A stretch of DNA of 64,000 nucleotides from Bacteroidota bacterium (GCA_016721305.1 JADKIH010000003.1:248001-312000), one strand, 5' to 3'. Shown: positions 36,577 to 46,164, counted from the first letter of the stretch. Notes: a model not told the origin generated them from the letters alone. Translations and numbers: made by a program.

Positions 36577-37334
36577 AAAAACTAGAAAACAAATCTGTCT
36601 TTATTACCGACGGCCTTTCCGGAATCGGTAAAGCGTGTGCAATTGCAGCGGCAAAAGAAGGCGCCAATGTTGCCGTAGCCGACCTGAAGTCCTCCGACCT
36701 TGTACGGGCAATGGAGGAAATTAAGAAAGAAAATCCGAAGGCAATATTTATCGAATGCGATGTTTCATCATTCACGGCGGTAAAGTCTGCCATCGAAACT
36801 GTTGTAAAAACATTCGGAACGCTCGACATCGCCTTAAACAATGCCGGTATCGGCGGTGATGCTAACAGAGTCGGCGAAATGTCGGAAGAAGCCTGGCTAA
36901 AAGTAATTGGAGTTAATCTGAATGGTGTTTTCAACTGTATGCACCATGAACTTGAATATATGCTTACGAAAAAAAGCGGTTCGATTATAAATATGTCGTC
37001 CATCTTGGGAAAAGTCGGCTTTGCACTGTCATCACACTACGTTGCCGCTAAGCACGGTGTTATTGGCCTTACACAAGCTGCTGCATTAGAATACGCAACG
37101 GATGGAATTCGTGTCAATGCAATTTCTCCCGGTTTCATCGAAACACCGCTTCTTGTAAAAGGTGGAATCTCCGACAAGCCCGAAGTAAAACAATTCGTCA
37201 TCAGCAAACACCCCATCGGCCGATTCGGCACTTCCGAAGAAATTGCCGCCGGTTTCATTTTCCTCGCCTCTTCCGACAGCTCCTTCATAACCGGCACCGC
37301 CCTGGAAATTGACGGTGGCTATCTGGCCCAATAA
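36573..37334 (+). CDS. Short-chain dehydrogenase/reductase with altered glycine motif
   Basis: The protein has 253 residues, a classical SDR. NNAGIGG, the catalytic Ser in NMSSILGKVG and the Tyr/Lys in YVAAK are present; SPGFIETP and the C-terminal GTALEIDGGYLAQ are normal. The cofactor motif TGxxxGIG reads TDGLSGIG: the first glycine is aspartate (GAC for GGC). This could weaken NAD(P) binding. It is translationally coupled to the lipocalin, suggesting they act on the same hydrophobic substrate. Substrate unknown. Confidence 0.88.
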   Translation: MKKLENKSVFITDGLSGIGKACAIAAAKEGANVAVADLKSSDLVRAMEEIKKENPKAIFIECDVSSFTAVKSAIETVVKTFGTLDIALNNAGIGGDANRVGEMSEEAWLKVIGVNLNGVFNCMHHELEYMLTKKSGSIINMSSILGKVGFALSSHYVAAKHGVIGLTQAAALEYATDGIRVNAISPGFIETPLLVKGGISDKPEVKQFVISKHPIGRFGTSEEIAAGFIFLASSDSSFITGTALEIDGGYLAQ

Positions 37335-37353
37335 ATAAAATAGGGGGTGGCGT

Positions 37354-37480
<127 letters not shown>

Positions 37481-37494
37481 AAAAAACAAACCCC

Positions 37495-37968
37495 ATGACT
37501 CCCAAAATCGGAATCTCCGACAAAAACCTAAAAAGCAGCGTAACGCTATTATCAACTGTACTCGCCGACGAAATGACTCTATACATTAAAACAAGAAAGA
37601 GTCACTGGAATGTTTCCGGCGACAGCTTTATGGAACTGCACAAACTACTCGAAGCTCAATACAAAAATCTGGAAGAGACGATTGACGAAGTTGCAGAGCG
37701 AATAGGAAAGCTCGGCGAAAACGCCATCGGAACAATGCAGGAGTTCCTGGCAAAAACAACGCTAAAAGAACGTCCCGGAAAATATTCTTCTTCCAAAGAT
37801 ATGCTTAAAGAGCTATTACATGATCACGAATCAATCATTGTTCAATTGCGCAAAGACATCGACGACAGCTCCGAAAAAAATAAAGATGCCGGAACGGCCG
37901 ATTTTCTGACCGGAATTATGGAAGAACACGAAACGATGTCGTGGATTTTACGTCGCTATTTGAATTGA
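37495..37968 (+). CDS. dps: Dps-family ferritin-like DNA-protection protein
   Basis: The protein has 157 residues. HWNVSGDSFMELH (His37, His49), Asp64 and Glu68 in IDEVAERIGKLG are spaced exactly like the inter-subunit ferroxidase ligands of E. coli Dps. It would form a dodecamer that oxidises and stores iron using peroxide and protects DNA. It follows the SDR gene by 160 bp of simple repeat and may be read through from island promoter 4. YceI follows after 40 bp. Confidence 0.92.
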   Translation: MTPKIGISDKNLKSSVTLLSTVLADEMTLYIKTRKSHWNVSGDSFMELHKLLEAQYKNLEETIDEVAERIGKLGENAIGTMQEFLAKTTLKERPGKYSSSKDMLKELLHDHESIIVQLRKDIDDSSEKNKDAGTADFLTGIMEEHETMSWILRRYLN

Positions 37969-38008
37969 TCGTTTCGCCTTAATAAAAGAACTTTTAAAAA
38001 TTCAGAAA

Positions 38009-38611
38009 ATGAAAAACACTTCAGAAAACAACAAAACAAAATGGGTAATTGATCCTTCGCACAGCGCAATCAATTTCAAAGTACGCCACCTCATGATTTC
38101 AAATGTAAAGGGCGCTTTCAAAATATTTGATGCAAGCATTTACACAATCGGCAAAGATTTTAAAACTGCTGAAATTGATTTATGGATTGATGTGTCTTCT
38201 ATCGACACAGGAAGTAAAGATCGTGATACACATCTAAAATCTGTCGACTTCTTTAACGTCGAAAAACACAAACAAATAAACTTTGTGTCGAGCACCATTG
38301 GTAAAGAAGACTCGGACGGTAATCACGAATTATGGGGCGAATTAACAATGATGGGAATTACCAAAAACGTTATGATGTCGGTACACTTCGGCGGCATTGT
38401 GCAGGATCCATGGGGTAACGAAAAAGCCGGCTTTACGCTGAGCGGAAAAATCAACCGAAATCTGTGGGAGTTAAACTGGAATAACAATATGCCAACAGGC
38501 GGAATTGTTGTAGGCGAAGAAATAGAATTAAACTGTGAAATTGAACTTACCAATTCAGGGCAGGAAGAAAAAATGCAATTAAAATCTGCTATTGGTTCGG
38601 CAAGTTTGTAG
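38009..38611 (+). CDS. YceI-family lipid-binding protein
   Basis: The protein has 200 residues. It begins WVIDPSHSAINFKVRHLMIS and has DIDVSSIDTGSKDRDTHLKS-like sequence, the usual YceI core (an extended lipocalin-like barrel that binds isoprenoids). No signal peptide is visible, so it may be cytoplasmic. It lies between Dps and a small Lys-rich protein, likely in one operon. Role: binding or carrying polyisoprenoid lipid; stress link from context. Confidence 0.88.
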   Translation: MKNTSENNKTKWVIDPSHSAINFKVRHLMISNVKGAFKIFDASIYTIGKDFKTAEIDLWIDVSSIDTGSKDRDTHLKSVDFFNVEKHKQINFVSSTIGKEDSDGNHELWGELTMMGITKNVMMSVHFGGIVQDPWGNEKAGFTLSGKINRNLWELNWNNNMPTGGIVVGEEIELNCEIELTNSGQEEKMQLKSAIGSASL

Positions 38612-38650
38612 AGCCTCCACTGTTTATTAACAATGCTAAAATATTGAACG

Positions 38651-38908
38651 ATGAAAGCAGACAAAAAGAAAAGCGCACTCATTCTAAAAACAAATCTTAG
38701 AATTAAAAGCGTTCTTAATCCCGCAGACCATACCGCTCCCGATGTGAGCGCCGACAAATCAAGTAAAGACAACGAGGCCGACAAAACGGTAAAGCTTAAT
38801 ACGCCCTTAAAGACAAAACTGGAAATTTCTCCCGATTCAACCGGAATAGATACGAAAGCCGACAAAACCAAAAAAGACATCGTCGTCGTGCCGAAAAAGA
38901 AGAAGTAA
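38651..38908 (+). CDS. Lys/Asp-rich disordered protein
   Basis: The protein has 85 residues, low in hydrophobics: KADKKKSALILKTNLRIKS, then DVSADKSSKDNEADKTVK and a KKDIVVVPKKKK tail. It is probably disordered. It begins 39 bp after the YceI stop. Continuous codon usage and position favour a real gene, but no homologue family is known to me. Confidence 0.5.
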   Translation: MKADKKKSALILKTNLRIKSVLNPADHTAPDVSADKSSKDNEADKTVKLNTPLKTKLEISPDSTGIDTKADKTKKDIVVVPKKKK

Positions 38909-38913
38909 TACCT

Positions 38914-38979
38914 GTGAATCATGCAATTCGTTCTCTTAATTATATAACGAATTCTTGTTGGCCTGTCCCGATCTTTACA
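38914..38979 (+). promoter_or_regulatory. Island promoter 5: paired 21-bp boxes (CsbD gene)
   Basis: GTGAATCATGCAAT (38914-38927) and TTATATAAC (38940-38948) end 21 bp apart, then 25 bp to TTTACA (38974-38979), the weakest -7 element of the seven. The ATG is at 39035. Confidence 0.7.
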
Positions 38980-39034
38980 CTGTGAGTTTTTCACCCCCGG
39001 GCCGTCGGTAACGGCAAATTAAAAATCTATTAAA

Positions 39035-39220
39035 ATGAACACTCCGCAAGTAAAAGGAAACTGGAACGAACAAAAGGGTAAACTAAAACAAAAGTTCGCG
39101 ATTCTGACCGACAACGATTTAATGTTTGCTGAAGGCAAGAAAGATGAAATGTTGGGCAAACTTCAAATCAAGCTCGGTAAAACGAAAGAAGAAATGATGA
39201 AAATTATTTCGGATTTATAA
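39035..39220 (+). CDS. CsbD-family stress protein
   Basis: The protein has 61 residues. VKGNWNEQKGKLKQKFAILTD followed by EGKKDEMLGKLQIKLGKTKEE is the CsbD signature (small, helical, highly charged). CsbD-type proteins are induced by general stress in many bacteria; molecular role unknown. It is monocistronic with its own promoter and terminator. Confidence 0.92.
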   Translation: MNTPQVKGNWNEQKGKLKQKFAILTDNDLMFAEGKKDEMLGKLQIKLGKTKEEMMKIISDL

Positions 39221-39238
39221 TTCTTTGGGTAATGAATA

Positions 39239-39278
39239 AGTGTCGCTTAACCAGTGGTGGGGTAGCGGCACTTTTTTT
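39239..39278 (+). terminator. Intrinsic terminator of the CsbD gene
   Basis: AGTGTCGCT and AGCGGCACT (one mismatch) form the stem, followed by seven T. Confidence 0.8.
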
Positions 39279-39311
39279 ATTTTCTCCATTGAAACTTTCA
39301 TAGAACAATGT

Positions 39312-39377
39312 GTGAATTTTATAACAAATAGAAATTATTTTGTAACACATTTACATTTGAATAGACTCACCTTTGTA
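39312..39377 (+). promoter_or_regulatory. Island promoter 6: paired 21-bp boxes (cupin gene)
   Basis: GTGTGAATTTTATAAC-like box (39310-39325) and TTTGTAAC (39339-39346) end 21 bp apart, then 25 bp to TTTGTA (39372-39377). The ATG is at 39418. Confidence 0.8.
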
Positions 39378-39417
39378 TTAAATAGTATCATTTAGAACTA
39401 TAAACATTCTTTTCGAA

Positions 39418-39756
39418 ATGGATACCGAGCTGGAGAAATTGAAAAAGCACATTATTGTTGAAATCATTGAATACGTTCCAAACGCCGTGGTTAGCAAAAC
39501 AATCATAAAAAAAACGACCGGTAATATTACGGTTACCTCACTCGACGCGGGCGAAAAGTTGGCGGAGAAAACATCTCCTTTTGATACATTTATTCAAATC
39601 ATCGACGGTGCGGCCGAAGTAATGATAAAAGAAAAGATGTTCAGTCTAAAATTGGGGGAGGGAATTATTATTCCCGCACACGCTGTTCATCATTTCACGG
39701 CAAACGAACAGTTCAAAATGATCTCTACCATTATAAAAAGTGGATACGAGGAGTAG
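39418..39756 (+). CDS. Cupin-domain protein
   Basis: The protein has 112 residues. The cupin strands are visible: EKTSPFDTFIQIIDGAAEV and LKLGEGIIIPAHAVHHFTA. The PAHAVHHF segment is the second cupin motif with metal-binding histidines; the first motif lacks the usual HxH (SPFDTF), so metal binding may be partial. Probably a small ligand-binding or sensor protein. The response regulator gene begins 94 bp later. Confidence 0.85.
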   Translation: MDTELEKLKKHIIVEIIEYVPNAVVSKTIIKKTTGNITVTSLDAGEKLAEKTSPFDTFIQIIDGAAEVMIKEKMFSLKLGEGIIIPAHAVHHFTANEQFKMISTIIKSGYEE

Positions 39757-39850
39757 TTAAGCATCAACACAGAAGATTAAACTTCGCTGATACACCCAAG
39801 CGCTCCCAAACATTTTCACCGGGCCAATCCGGGGTCTTTAATCTTTTCTC

Positions 39851-40234
39851 ATGAAAGCCAGATCTGTTCTCCTGATCGACGATAATGATATAGACAAATA
39901 TATCACGCGAGCCGTTCTTCTTAAAAATCACGTTACCGATACCGTTGTTTCGGTTTCTTCTGCCGAAGAAGGGTTGGCCTATCTTTCAAACATTCTATTG
40001 CCACTTGAAAAAATTCCTGAATACATCTTCTTGGATATTTGTATGCCGGACATGGATGGATTCGGGTTTCTTGATCAATACGTAAAGCTCCCCGAAACCG
40101 TTCAGGCACTTTGTTCGATATTTATGCTTACATCTTCCATCGACAATAGAGATGAGGCGCGTGCACAAAAATATCCTTGTGTGAATCGCTTTTTAAGGAA
40201 ACCATTGGATATAAATATTCTAAACACCATATAA
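39851..40234 (+). CDS. Single-domain response regulator
   Basis: The protein has 127 residues, a receiver domain only: acidic pair in LLIDDNDID, phospho-acceptor Asp62 in FLDICMPDMDG, Thr/Ser in MLTSSID and Lys in RFLRKPLD. No output domain, so it acts by protein contact. It precedes a PAS histidine kinase by about 170 bp. It may be in the cupin transcript. Confidence 0.9.
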   Translation: MKARSVLLIDDNDIDKYITRAVLLKNHVTDTVVSVSSAEEGLAYLSNILLPLEKIPEYIFLDICMPDMDGFGFLDQYVKLPETVQALCSIFMLTSSIDNRDEARAQKYPCVNRFLRKPLDINILNTI

Positions 40235-40314
40235 GTTTTTCCAAATAAAAGCAATTTGCACAATCCGCTCTACGGCGTGTTTGTCGAACACTGTTTTAAC
40301 CCCCTCATTAATCC

Positions 40315-40380
40315 GTAAATGATGTAACTTTTAATATAAATTGTATAATGCCAACCATACATCCAAGCAATACTTTTGCC
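40315..40380 (+). promoter_or_regulatory. Island promoter 7: paired 21-bp boxes (histidine kinase gene)
   Basis: GTAAATGATGTAAC (40315-40328) and TTGTATAAT (40341-40349) end 21 bp apart, then 25 bp to TTTG (40375-40378). TACTTTTG here also fits the standard TAnnTTTG. The start implied near 40386 supports the ATG at 40407. Confidence 0.8.
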
Positions 40381-40406
40381 TTATTAAATTTTCCTTCATT
40401 TCCATT

Positions 40407-42353
40407 ATGAAAAACGACGCTAAACAATCTTCTAATCAAACCAAATCCCTGAACGGCGGAACAACTCCCAAAGATTTACTATTAAACACAGAGTGGCTTT
40501 CTAACATTTTGCTCAGCATGGGAGAAGGTATTATCGCCACCGATACAGAAGGACGGGTAACAATGATGAATCATGTTGCAGAGGAGTTGACCGGCTGGAC
40601 AAACAAAGAATCACAGGGTAAACCAATCGATAGCATATTCGATGCGATTAACGAGGAAACAATGTCTCCGATTGAAAACCCAATACGGGTTGCGTTGAAA
40701 GAAAATAAAATAGTTTTATTGGCGAATCATACTATTTTAATTAAGAAAGACAAAACGCAACGAGTGATCGTCGATAGTGCCGTTCCTATCCACGGAGACG
40801 ATGCCTCAATAGTTGGTGGAGCATTGGTTTTCCGAGACGTAACAGAAATGAGTCGGGCGAAAAAAACTTCGCCAATTAAGGAAGATCTTGCACACGACTT
40901 TCTTGACAATACTTCGCTCTTGATTTCGATTAAAGACTTATCGGGTCGTTACCTTCTTATAAATAAACAAAAAGAAAAAGTTTTTAACATCAATGCAGAG
41001 TCTCTTATCGGAAAATCATCGATTGCCCACATGACAAAAGCACGGGCAAACTTCTCAAGAAAGATGGACCAGCGCGTGATTGAGAGTGGACGGCAAGTAG
41101 AATATAATGAGTCGATCGAACACCCGGATTCCGGTGTTCACCTCTATCATACAGCTAAGTTTCCGTTGTATGAAAACGGAGTGCATCCGTTTGCCATATG
41201 TACGGTATCTGTTGAACTGGTAGACTCGAGCCTTGAATACGAGTCGGCTTTAACGGGTAATAAGCGAACCGGGCAACTAACCACTGTGCCGGCCTTCGAA
41301 GAGTTTGCTAAAAACATGCCTAATCTCTTTTTCTCGCTTGATCGCGATCTCGTACACACCAGTTTTAATGTTGCATGTGAAACATTCACCGGAATATCCG
41401 CCGATAAAGTTATTGGCCATACAATGGAAGAAGCATTTCCTTCCGGTGATCCGCTTTTTCTGGCAGAGTATAAAGACGTTCTTGAATCGGGCATAGCAAA
41501 AAATTTTATCACTACCTTCTCATTCAACGATCGCTCGTTTACCTACATCGTTAACATCTTTCCAACAGAAAAGGGTGTTTCGGTTTTAATGACCGACCTG
41601 ACAATACAGAATCAAACAAACGAAAAAGCAAACACGCTCATAAATCGTTTACAGCAGAAAAATAAAGATCTCCGCCAGTTTGCCTATGCATTCTCTCACG
41701 ACTTGCGCGCTCCCATAGCACGTGTACTTGGACTTGTTTCTTTGTCTGAACTTGACCCCGACATCATCAATGATAAAAGTATCATGGAAAATGTGGCGTC
41801 TGAGGTGAAAAGCCTCGACGAAGTTGTGAAAGATATTAGTCTTGGCATCGACGTAGATCAGACCGAACAGGTTAAAGAGTTTATTAATTTTAATGATCTC
41901 TTCTTAATGATTAAAACCGTGCTCGAAAAAGAAATAATAGAGAGCGGCGCCGAATTGAAATCTAATTTCATCTTACAGGAAGGGGTGTTCTCTGTAAAAA
42001 GTTACCTATACAGTATCATGCTAAACCTCCTGTCCAATGCGATAAAATTCCGGCAGTCGGCCGTCCCTCTCAAAATCGAGATCGCTTCCTCCTTAGAGGG
42101 CTCTATGATAATTTTATCGGTAAAAGATAATGGTCGCGGAATCGATTTAGTTAAATATAAAGACCTGGTCTTTGGTTTACGAAATCGATTTCACTCTAAA
42201 GATGTCAAAGGAACCGGAATCGGTTTGCATTTAGTTAAATCTCAAATAGAATCATTGGGAGGGAAGGTTAGTGTTCAAAGTGAAGTAAACAAGGGAAGTA
42301 TGTTTAAAGTGTTCTTTCCGATAAACAAAAAACTCAATGTGTCTGGCGAATAA
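40407..42353 (+). CDS. Multi-PAS sensor histidine kinase
   Basis: From the ATG at 40407 the protein has 648 residues; the frame extends to 40341 but that ATG overlaps the promoter. Three PAS-type domains lie at about 30-150, 165-275 and 300-410. No membrane segments are visible, so it is a soluble sensor. The dimerisation helix has FSHDLRAPIARVLG with His431. The ATPase domain has LNLLSNAIKF (N box), VKDNGRGID (G1) and GTGIGLHLVKSQ (G2). A response regulator overlaps its 3' end by 17 bp. It would receive a cytosolic signal and phosphorylate one or both receivers flanking it. Confidence 0.92.
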   Translation: MKNDAKQSSNQTKSLNGGTTPKDLLLNTEWLSNILLSMGEGIIATDTEGRVTMMNHVAEELTGWTNKESQGKPIDSIFDAINEETMSPIENPIRVALKENKIVLLANHTILIKKDKTQRVIVDSAVPIHGDDASIVGGALVFRDVTEMSRAKKTSPIKEDLAHDFLDNTSLLISIKDLSGRYLLINKQKEKVFNINAESLIGKSSIAHMTKARANFSRKMDQRVIESGRQVEYNESIEHPDSGVHLYHTAKFPLYENGVHPFAICTVSVELVDSSLEYESALTGNKRTGQLTTVPAFEEFAKNMPNLFFSLDRDLVHTSFNVACETFTGISADKVIGHTMEEAFPSGDPLFLAEYKDVLESGIAKNFITTFSFNDRSFTYIVNIFPTEKGVSVLMTDLTIQNQTNEKANTLINRLQQKNKDLRQFAYAFSHDLRAPIARVLGLVSLSELDPDIINDKSIMENVASEVKSLDEVVKDISLGIDVDQTEQVKEFINFNDLFLMIKTVLEKEIIESGAELKSNFILQEGVFSVKSYLYSIMLNLLSNAIKFRQSAVPLKIEIASSLEGSMIILSVKDNGRGIDLVKYKDLVFGLRNRFHSKDVKGTGIGLHLVKSQIESLGGKVSVQSEVNKGSMFKVFFPINKKLNVSGE

Positions 42354-42780
42354 TATTATGTTGGTCGATGACGATCCGTTATCAAACCTTCTTCACAGAA
42401 TTGTTCTGCGAAAATCGAATCCGAAATTCAAAATCAAAACCTTCTCTGAGCCAAGCGAAGCGTTTCGGTTCTTGAAAAAACAAACAGAGTCGCGCAACGA
42501 TGAGTTGCCGGGTATTATCTTCGTCGACATCAATCTTGGCGAATCAACGGGCTGGTCGTTTATTGAAGAGCTGAAAAAAATCCCGAAGCCTCGTTTGTCC
42601 GGTTTGAGGGTTTTTATTCTATCGTCTTCCGTTGATCGTCGCGACCTAGAACAATCAAAAGCAATTGACTTAATAGAAGAGTTTATTGACAAACCACTAA
42701 CAATCGACAAAATCAGAAGTCGTTTCGGTTTCGCCTCAAAAGAGTCGCTTATCGAATGTGTTCCGTTGGTTCTAAATTAA
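42337..42780 (+). CDS. Single-domain response regulator coupled to the kinase
   Basis: The frame starts at 42337, overlapping the kinase by 17 bp; an ATG at 42358 (MLVDDDPLSN) is just after the kinase stop and may be used. The receiver domain has MLVDDDPLS, phospho-acceptor FVDINLGESTG (Asp57 from the later start), ILSSSVDRRD and EFIDKPLT. There is no output domain. Close coupling makes it the likely cognate partner of the kinase. Confidence 0.9.
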   Translation: MCLANNIMLVDDDPLSNLLHRIVLRKSNPKFKIKTFSEPSEAFRFLKKQTESRNDELPGIIFVDINLGESTGWSFIEELKKIPKPRLSGLRVFILSSSVDRRDLEQSKAIDLIEEFIDKPLTIDKIRSRFGFASKESLIECVPLVLN

Positions 42781-43053
42781 AGGTGTTGGTGTATAATGCT
42801 GCAGTGCGAAATACCCCATGGTTACAACGTCTGCGAAAACGCATAAATTAATAATTTGAATAGGGTGTCTCGGAACAACAGCTGAATTCACCACTATTTC
42901 GAAGGTTGCGTTCAAATAGTTCAGAATTAATGATAAACAGTATTAAATATGAGTACATTTAGTTATCGCTTGTCTGTCTCTTAATTTAGTAGACGCCCAA
43001 CGCGAGCTTTAAGGGTCGCTTTTCTACAAGACCTTTGATTAACTAAATCAACT

Positions 43054-43614
43054 ATGAAACTCTTCATCAAAAATATGGTGAGCATTCGCTGCAAAATGGT
43101 AGTCAAGTCTGAGCTTGATGGCCTTGGCTTGCATCCCATCATTCTTGAATTAGGTGAAGTAGAAATAAAAGAAAATATTTCCGGTAAAACATACGATGAT
43201 TTAAAACGAGCGCTTCATCAGTCGGGGCTAGAGCTCATGGACGACAAGAAAGCCTCATTGATAGAAAAAATAAAAGCTGTCGTAGTGGAAATGGTTCACT
43301 ATAATGAAGAAGTGCCGAAAGTAAACTTCTCCGATTATTTGAGCGAAAAACTAAATTACGATTACACGTACCTCTCTAATCTCTTTTCAGAAACCAAGGG
43401 TATCACTATCGAGCATTTCATTATTTCACACAAAATCGAACGAGTAAAAGAATTACTCGTCTACAACGAACTCACCCTCTCCGAAATCGCCTGGAAGCTC
43501 GGCTACAGCAGTGTTTCACACTTGTCTAATCAATTCAAAAAAGTAACCGGTCTGACTCCGTCGTTTTTTAAAAGAATGAAGGACAAGAAGCTGATTGCGC
43601 TGGAGAACCTTTAG
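43054..43614 (+). CDS. AraC-type regulator with small N-terminal domain (paralogue 2)
   Basis: The protein has 186 residues, the same length as the regulator at 31642. The AraC domain has YTYLSNLFSETKGITIEHF and LSEIAWKLGYSSVSHLSNQF, then VTGLTPSFFK; recognition-helix residues are nearly identical in the two. The N-terminal 65 residues differ more, suggesting different signals. It borders the stress island on the right. A 270-bp AT-rich region precedes it, without the paired boxes seen at the island promoters. Confidence 0.85.
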   Translation: MKLFIKNMVSIRCKMVVKSELDGLGLHPIILELGEVEIKENISGKTYDDLKRALHQSGLELMDDKKASLIEKIKAVVVEMVHYNEEVPKVNFSDYLSEKLNYDYTYLSNLFSETKGITIEHFIISHKIERVKELLVYNELTLSEIAWKLGYSSVSHLSNQFKKVTGLTPSFFKRMKDKKLIALENL

Positions 43615-43626
43615 GGCAGACGGTAT

Positions 43627-43641
43627 GCGGGTTACGAGTTA
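43627..43641. repeat. Short heptanucleotide repeat, about two units, reverse orientation
   Basis: GCGGGTTACGAGTTA is the complement of CGYAACY units, just after the AraC stop. Confidence 0.6.
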
Positions 43642-43778
43642 TGATACAAACGGGGGCCAACACCTAAGCTTTCGTTTCGATAATTAAATCATAATTGTTA
43701 TTAAATTCGCTTGTGTTTTCTCTGATAAATTTTCTCTGATGTTTATTTGGCCAACACACGAACCCTACAACCCGCTCC

Positions 43779-45863
43779 ATGAAACAACTAATAACCCTCT
43801 TACTTCTTGCAAGTTTCTACACCGTTAGTGCTCTTCCGGGTTACGATATCTATTCCTGTGGACTTCAAATTACCAAAATCGTCGCGTTTTCACAAGACAC
43901 AGTAATTGCTGTTGGTTCGTTAAGAAATTTCGGCGGGACCTCGACATCAGACTACTCATTTATTCTGCGTTCCACAGATGGTGGAATTGCATGGGATTAC
44001 CAGGAGCGATTCCCAACCAAACCTGTGTTTAATGATATTGCCCGCCTGAGCTCATCGAGTGCGATTATTACCGGAAATAATGGATTGATGGAAGTAACAA
44101 ATGATGCCGGTGCCACCTGGAACACGGTTTCTGTTCCAACAACACTAAACATCAACCATATTGAATTCACTGATACAAATACCGGATTCGCTACTTGTGA
44201 TCAAACCAAATACCTGAAAACAACCAACGGGGGCACAAATTGGACGCTCGTAAATGTGGCCAACTCATACAATCCGATGTATGATATTTTTTGGTTAACT
44301 CCTGATACGGGCTATATCTGCGGCGACGGTATTTACAGAACCTATAATGCGGGAACAAATTGGACGCCGGTCAACATTAGTGTAGGAGCGCGAATGCGCG
44401 AAATGCATTGGACTAGCAAGAGCAACGGAATTATAGGCACAGAAAATACAGTAAGCTCCGGCTTTCTGCAAACAACAACCGGAGGATCGTCCTTTACTCA
44501 TGTACCTGATATTAATTTTTATCAGCTCTCTAAATTTGATTCACTTCACTTTATAGGCGTATCTGGTGTCTTTGTTTTTGAAACACTCGATGGCGGTGCC
44601 ACGTGGAACACGAAGGCAACGATTCCAATAAATTACACCGGCCTTCAAGCGGTAACCTTTTTTGATTCTCTACATGGCTGGATTGGGGGCAATGGAATAA
44701 TTTACCATACAACCGATGGTGGGGTTACGTGGAATCCGACTGAATATCAGAATTCGATAATTAGCGGCTTCACTAACTCTTGCGTAGTGGGCTCCGGTGG
44801 AGTGGTGTCTATTGGTAGTAAACTTAGTTATACAAACGACGGCGGGATGCACTGGTCCCTTCACAACAAAGACAGTATTTCCGGAGCAAGATACATCAGC
44901 TTCCTCGATGCTGCCAATGGATTTGCTACGTCAGCGAGCTCTACGATTTATTTAACTTCGGATAGCGGAAACACGTGGCATTATGTTTCTTCCGGTTCTC
45001 CTTCTGTGTATGATTTTCAAATTTATGCTTTCGATCAAAATAATTTAATGGGTTGCGATAATCTGATGCAAACTTCAAACGATGGTGGAGTAACCTGGAC
45101 AACTGTAGCCGGAAGTCAATCATTCTTTTCAAAAGTGGATTCTTTAACCGGTTTTTACACACAGTCATACACGCTTTATCAAACAATTGACGGTGGGCAA
45201 ACTTATCAGTCAAAAGCCTTCTATCCTTCGAACGGATATATAAGAGGTGTAGATATGTCCGATTCTCTCAATGGATTTATACTTGATCAAGATGCGTCAA
45301 ACCCATATTTTAGAATTTATACTACCAATGATAATTGGAATACAATTACAAAAACAGATTCAATATCTTCTTTATTCACCAATATTGTAGATGTATTAAT
45401 GCTAAATCCGACAACAATATTAATTCTTACCGATCAAGGATTATTTGCTTCTGTAGACGGGGGATACACATTTACTTTATCAAGCGTTCCGTTCGACCAA
45501 TTTGCTCGCTTCGATATGCTCCGGGTAAACTCTCACTACTTCCTTATGTCATCAGCATCAGGGATAATTTATGGAATGGATATTTCGCAATTGATAAATG
45601 AAATACCCAACACGGATGTTGGTCCCAAAAATAACCTCGTCGTGTTTCCGAATCCCGCAAGGAATCTGATCACCTTGAAATCCGATAAAAGCCTTACGGG
45701 GTATTCGTTAGAAATAATCAATTCATTCGGAGTAAGCGTAAAAACCCAACACCTCTCCGGAGAATTTTCCGAGGAAATACATTTAAATCTAGGCTCCGGA
45801 ATATATTGGCTAGTTATAAAAAATCGTACTTCATGTGTAATAAAAAAGCTTGTAATTCAATAG
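43779..45863 (+). CDS. YCF48/BNR-like repeat protein with T9SS sorting domain
   Basis: The protein has 694 residues. A signal peptide (1-18) is followed by about ten beta-propeller repeats with TSNDGGVTWTTVAGS-like and STDGGIAWDYQ motifs, of the photosystem II stability (YCF48) / sortilin type. The last 75 residues are a T9SS sorting domain (VVFPNPARNLITLKSD, then GIYWLVIKN). It is secreted to the surface; a binding or scaffold role is likely. No enzyme motif seen. Confidence 0.85.
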   Translation: MKQLITLLLLASFYTVSALPGYDIYSCGLQITKIVAFSQDTVIAVGSLRNFGGTSTSDYSFILRSTDGGIAWDYQERFPTKPVFNDIARLSSSSAIITGNNGLMEVTNDAGATWNTVSVPTTLNINHIEFTDTNTGFATCDQTKYLKTTNGGTNWTLVNVANSYNPMYDIFWLTPDTGYICGDGIYRTYNAGTNWTPVNISVGARMREMHWTSKSNGIIGTENTVSSGFLQTTTGGSSFTHVPDINFYQLSKFDSLHFIGVSGVFVFETLDGGATWNTKATIPINYTGLQAVTFFDSLHGWIGGNGIIYHTTDGGVTWNPTEYQNSIISGFTNSCVVGSGGVVSIGSKLSYTNDGGMHWSLHNKDSISGARYISFLDAANGFATSASSTIYLTSDSGNTWHYVSSGSPSVYDFQIYAFDQNNLMGCDNLMQTSNDGGVTWTTVAGSQSFFSKVDSLTGFYTQSYTLYQTIDGGQTYQSKAFYPSNGYIRGVDMSDSLNGFILDQDASNPYFRIYTTNDNWNTITKTDSISSLFTNIVDVLMLNPTTILILTDQGLFASVDGGYTFTLSSVPFDQFARFDMLRVNSHYFLMSSASGIIYGMDISQLINEIPNTDVGPKNNLVVFPNPARNLITLKSDKSLTGYSLEIINSFGVSVKTQHLSGEFSEEIHLNLGSGIYWLVIKNRTSCVIKKLVIQ

Positions 45864-46164
45864 CGTTGAATTTGTCACACGTGAAACACCGCAACCCGCA
45901 ACCCGCAACTCGCAACCCGCAACCCGCAACCCGCAACTCGCAACCCGTCCTCACACATTAAAACCAAGCTGTCAGATCAAAAAATGTCTTATCCAAAAAC
46001 CAATGAAGATATTCTTCAAGCTCTTAAAAACCTAAAACTGCTAATACAATAATGTTTGTCGTGAACCATCGACGTTCGTTATCGCTATCGTTATTCCCCA
46101 CCCTCCGGAGTCGGCTCCGCCTCCAGCTTCTTCGAATTCCCGCTACTATAAGTTTCTCTCAAAA
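45864..46164. other. Intergenic region with repeat array and a 22-codon frame
   Basis: Holds the heptanucleotide array (45891-45946) and a frame of 22 codons (45984-46052, MSYPKTNEDILQALKNLK) which may be a gene remnant. I see nothing else in the rest. Confidence 0.5.
45891..45946. repeat. Heptanucleotide repeat array CGCAACY, eight units
   Basis: Eight perfect-length units, CGCAACC or CGCAACT, about 30 bp after the T9SS protein stop. Confidence 0.9.
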
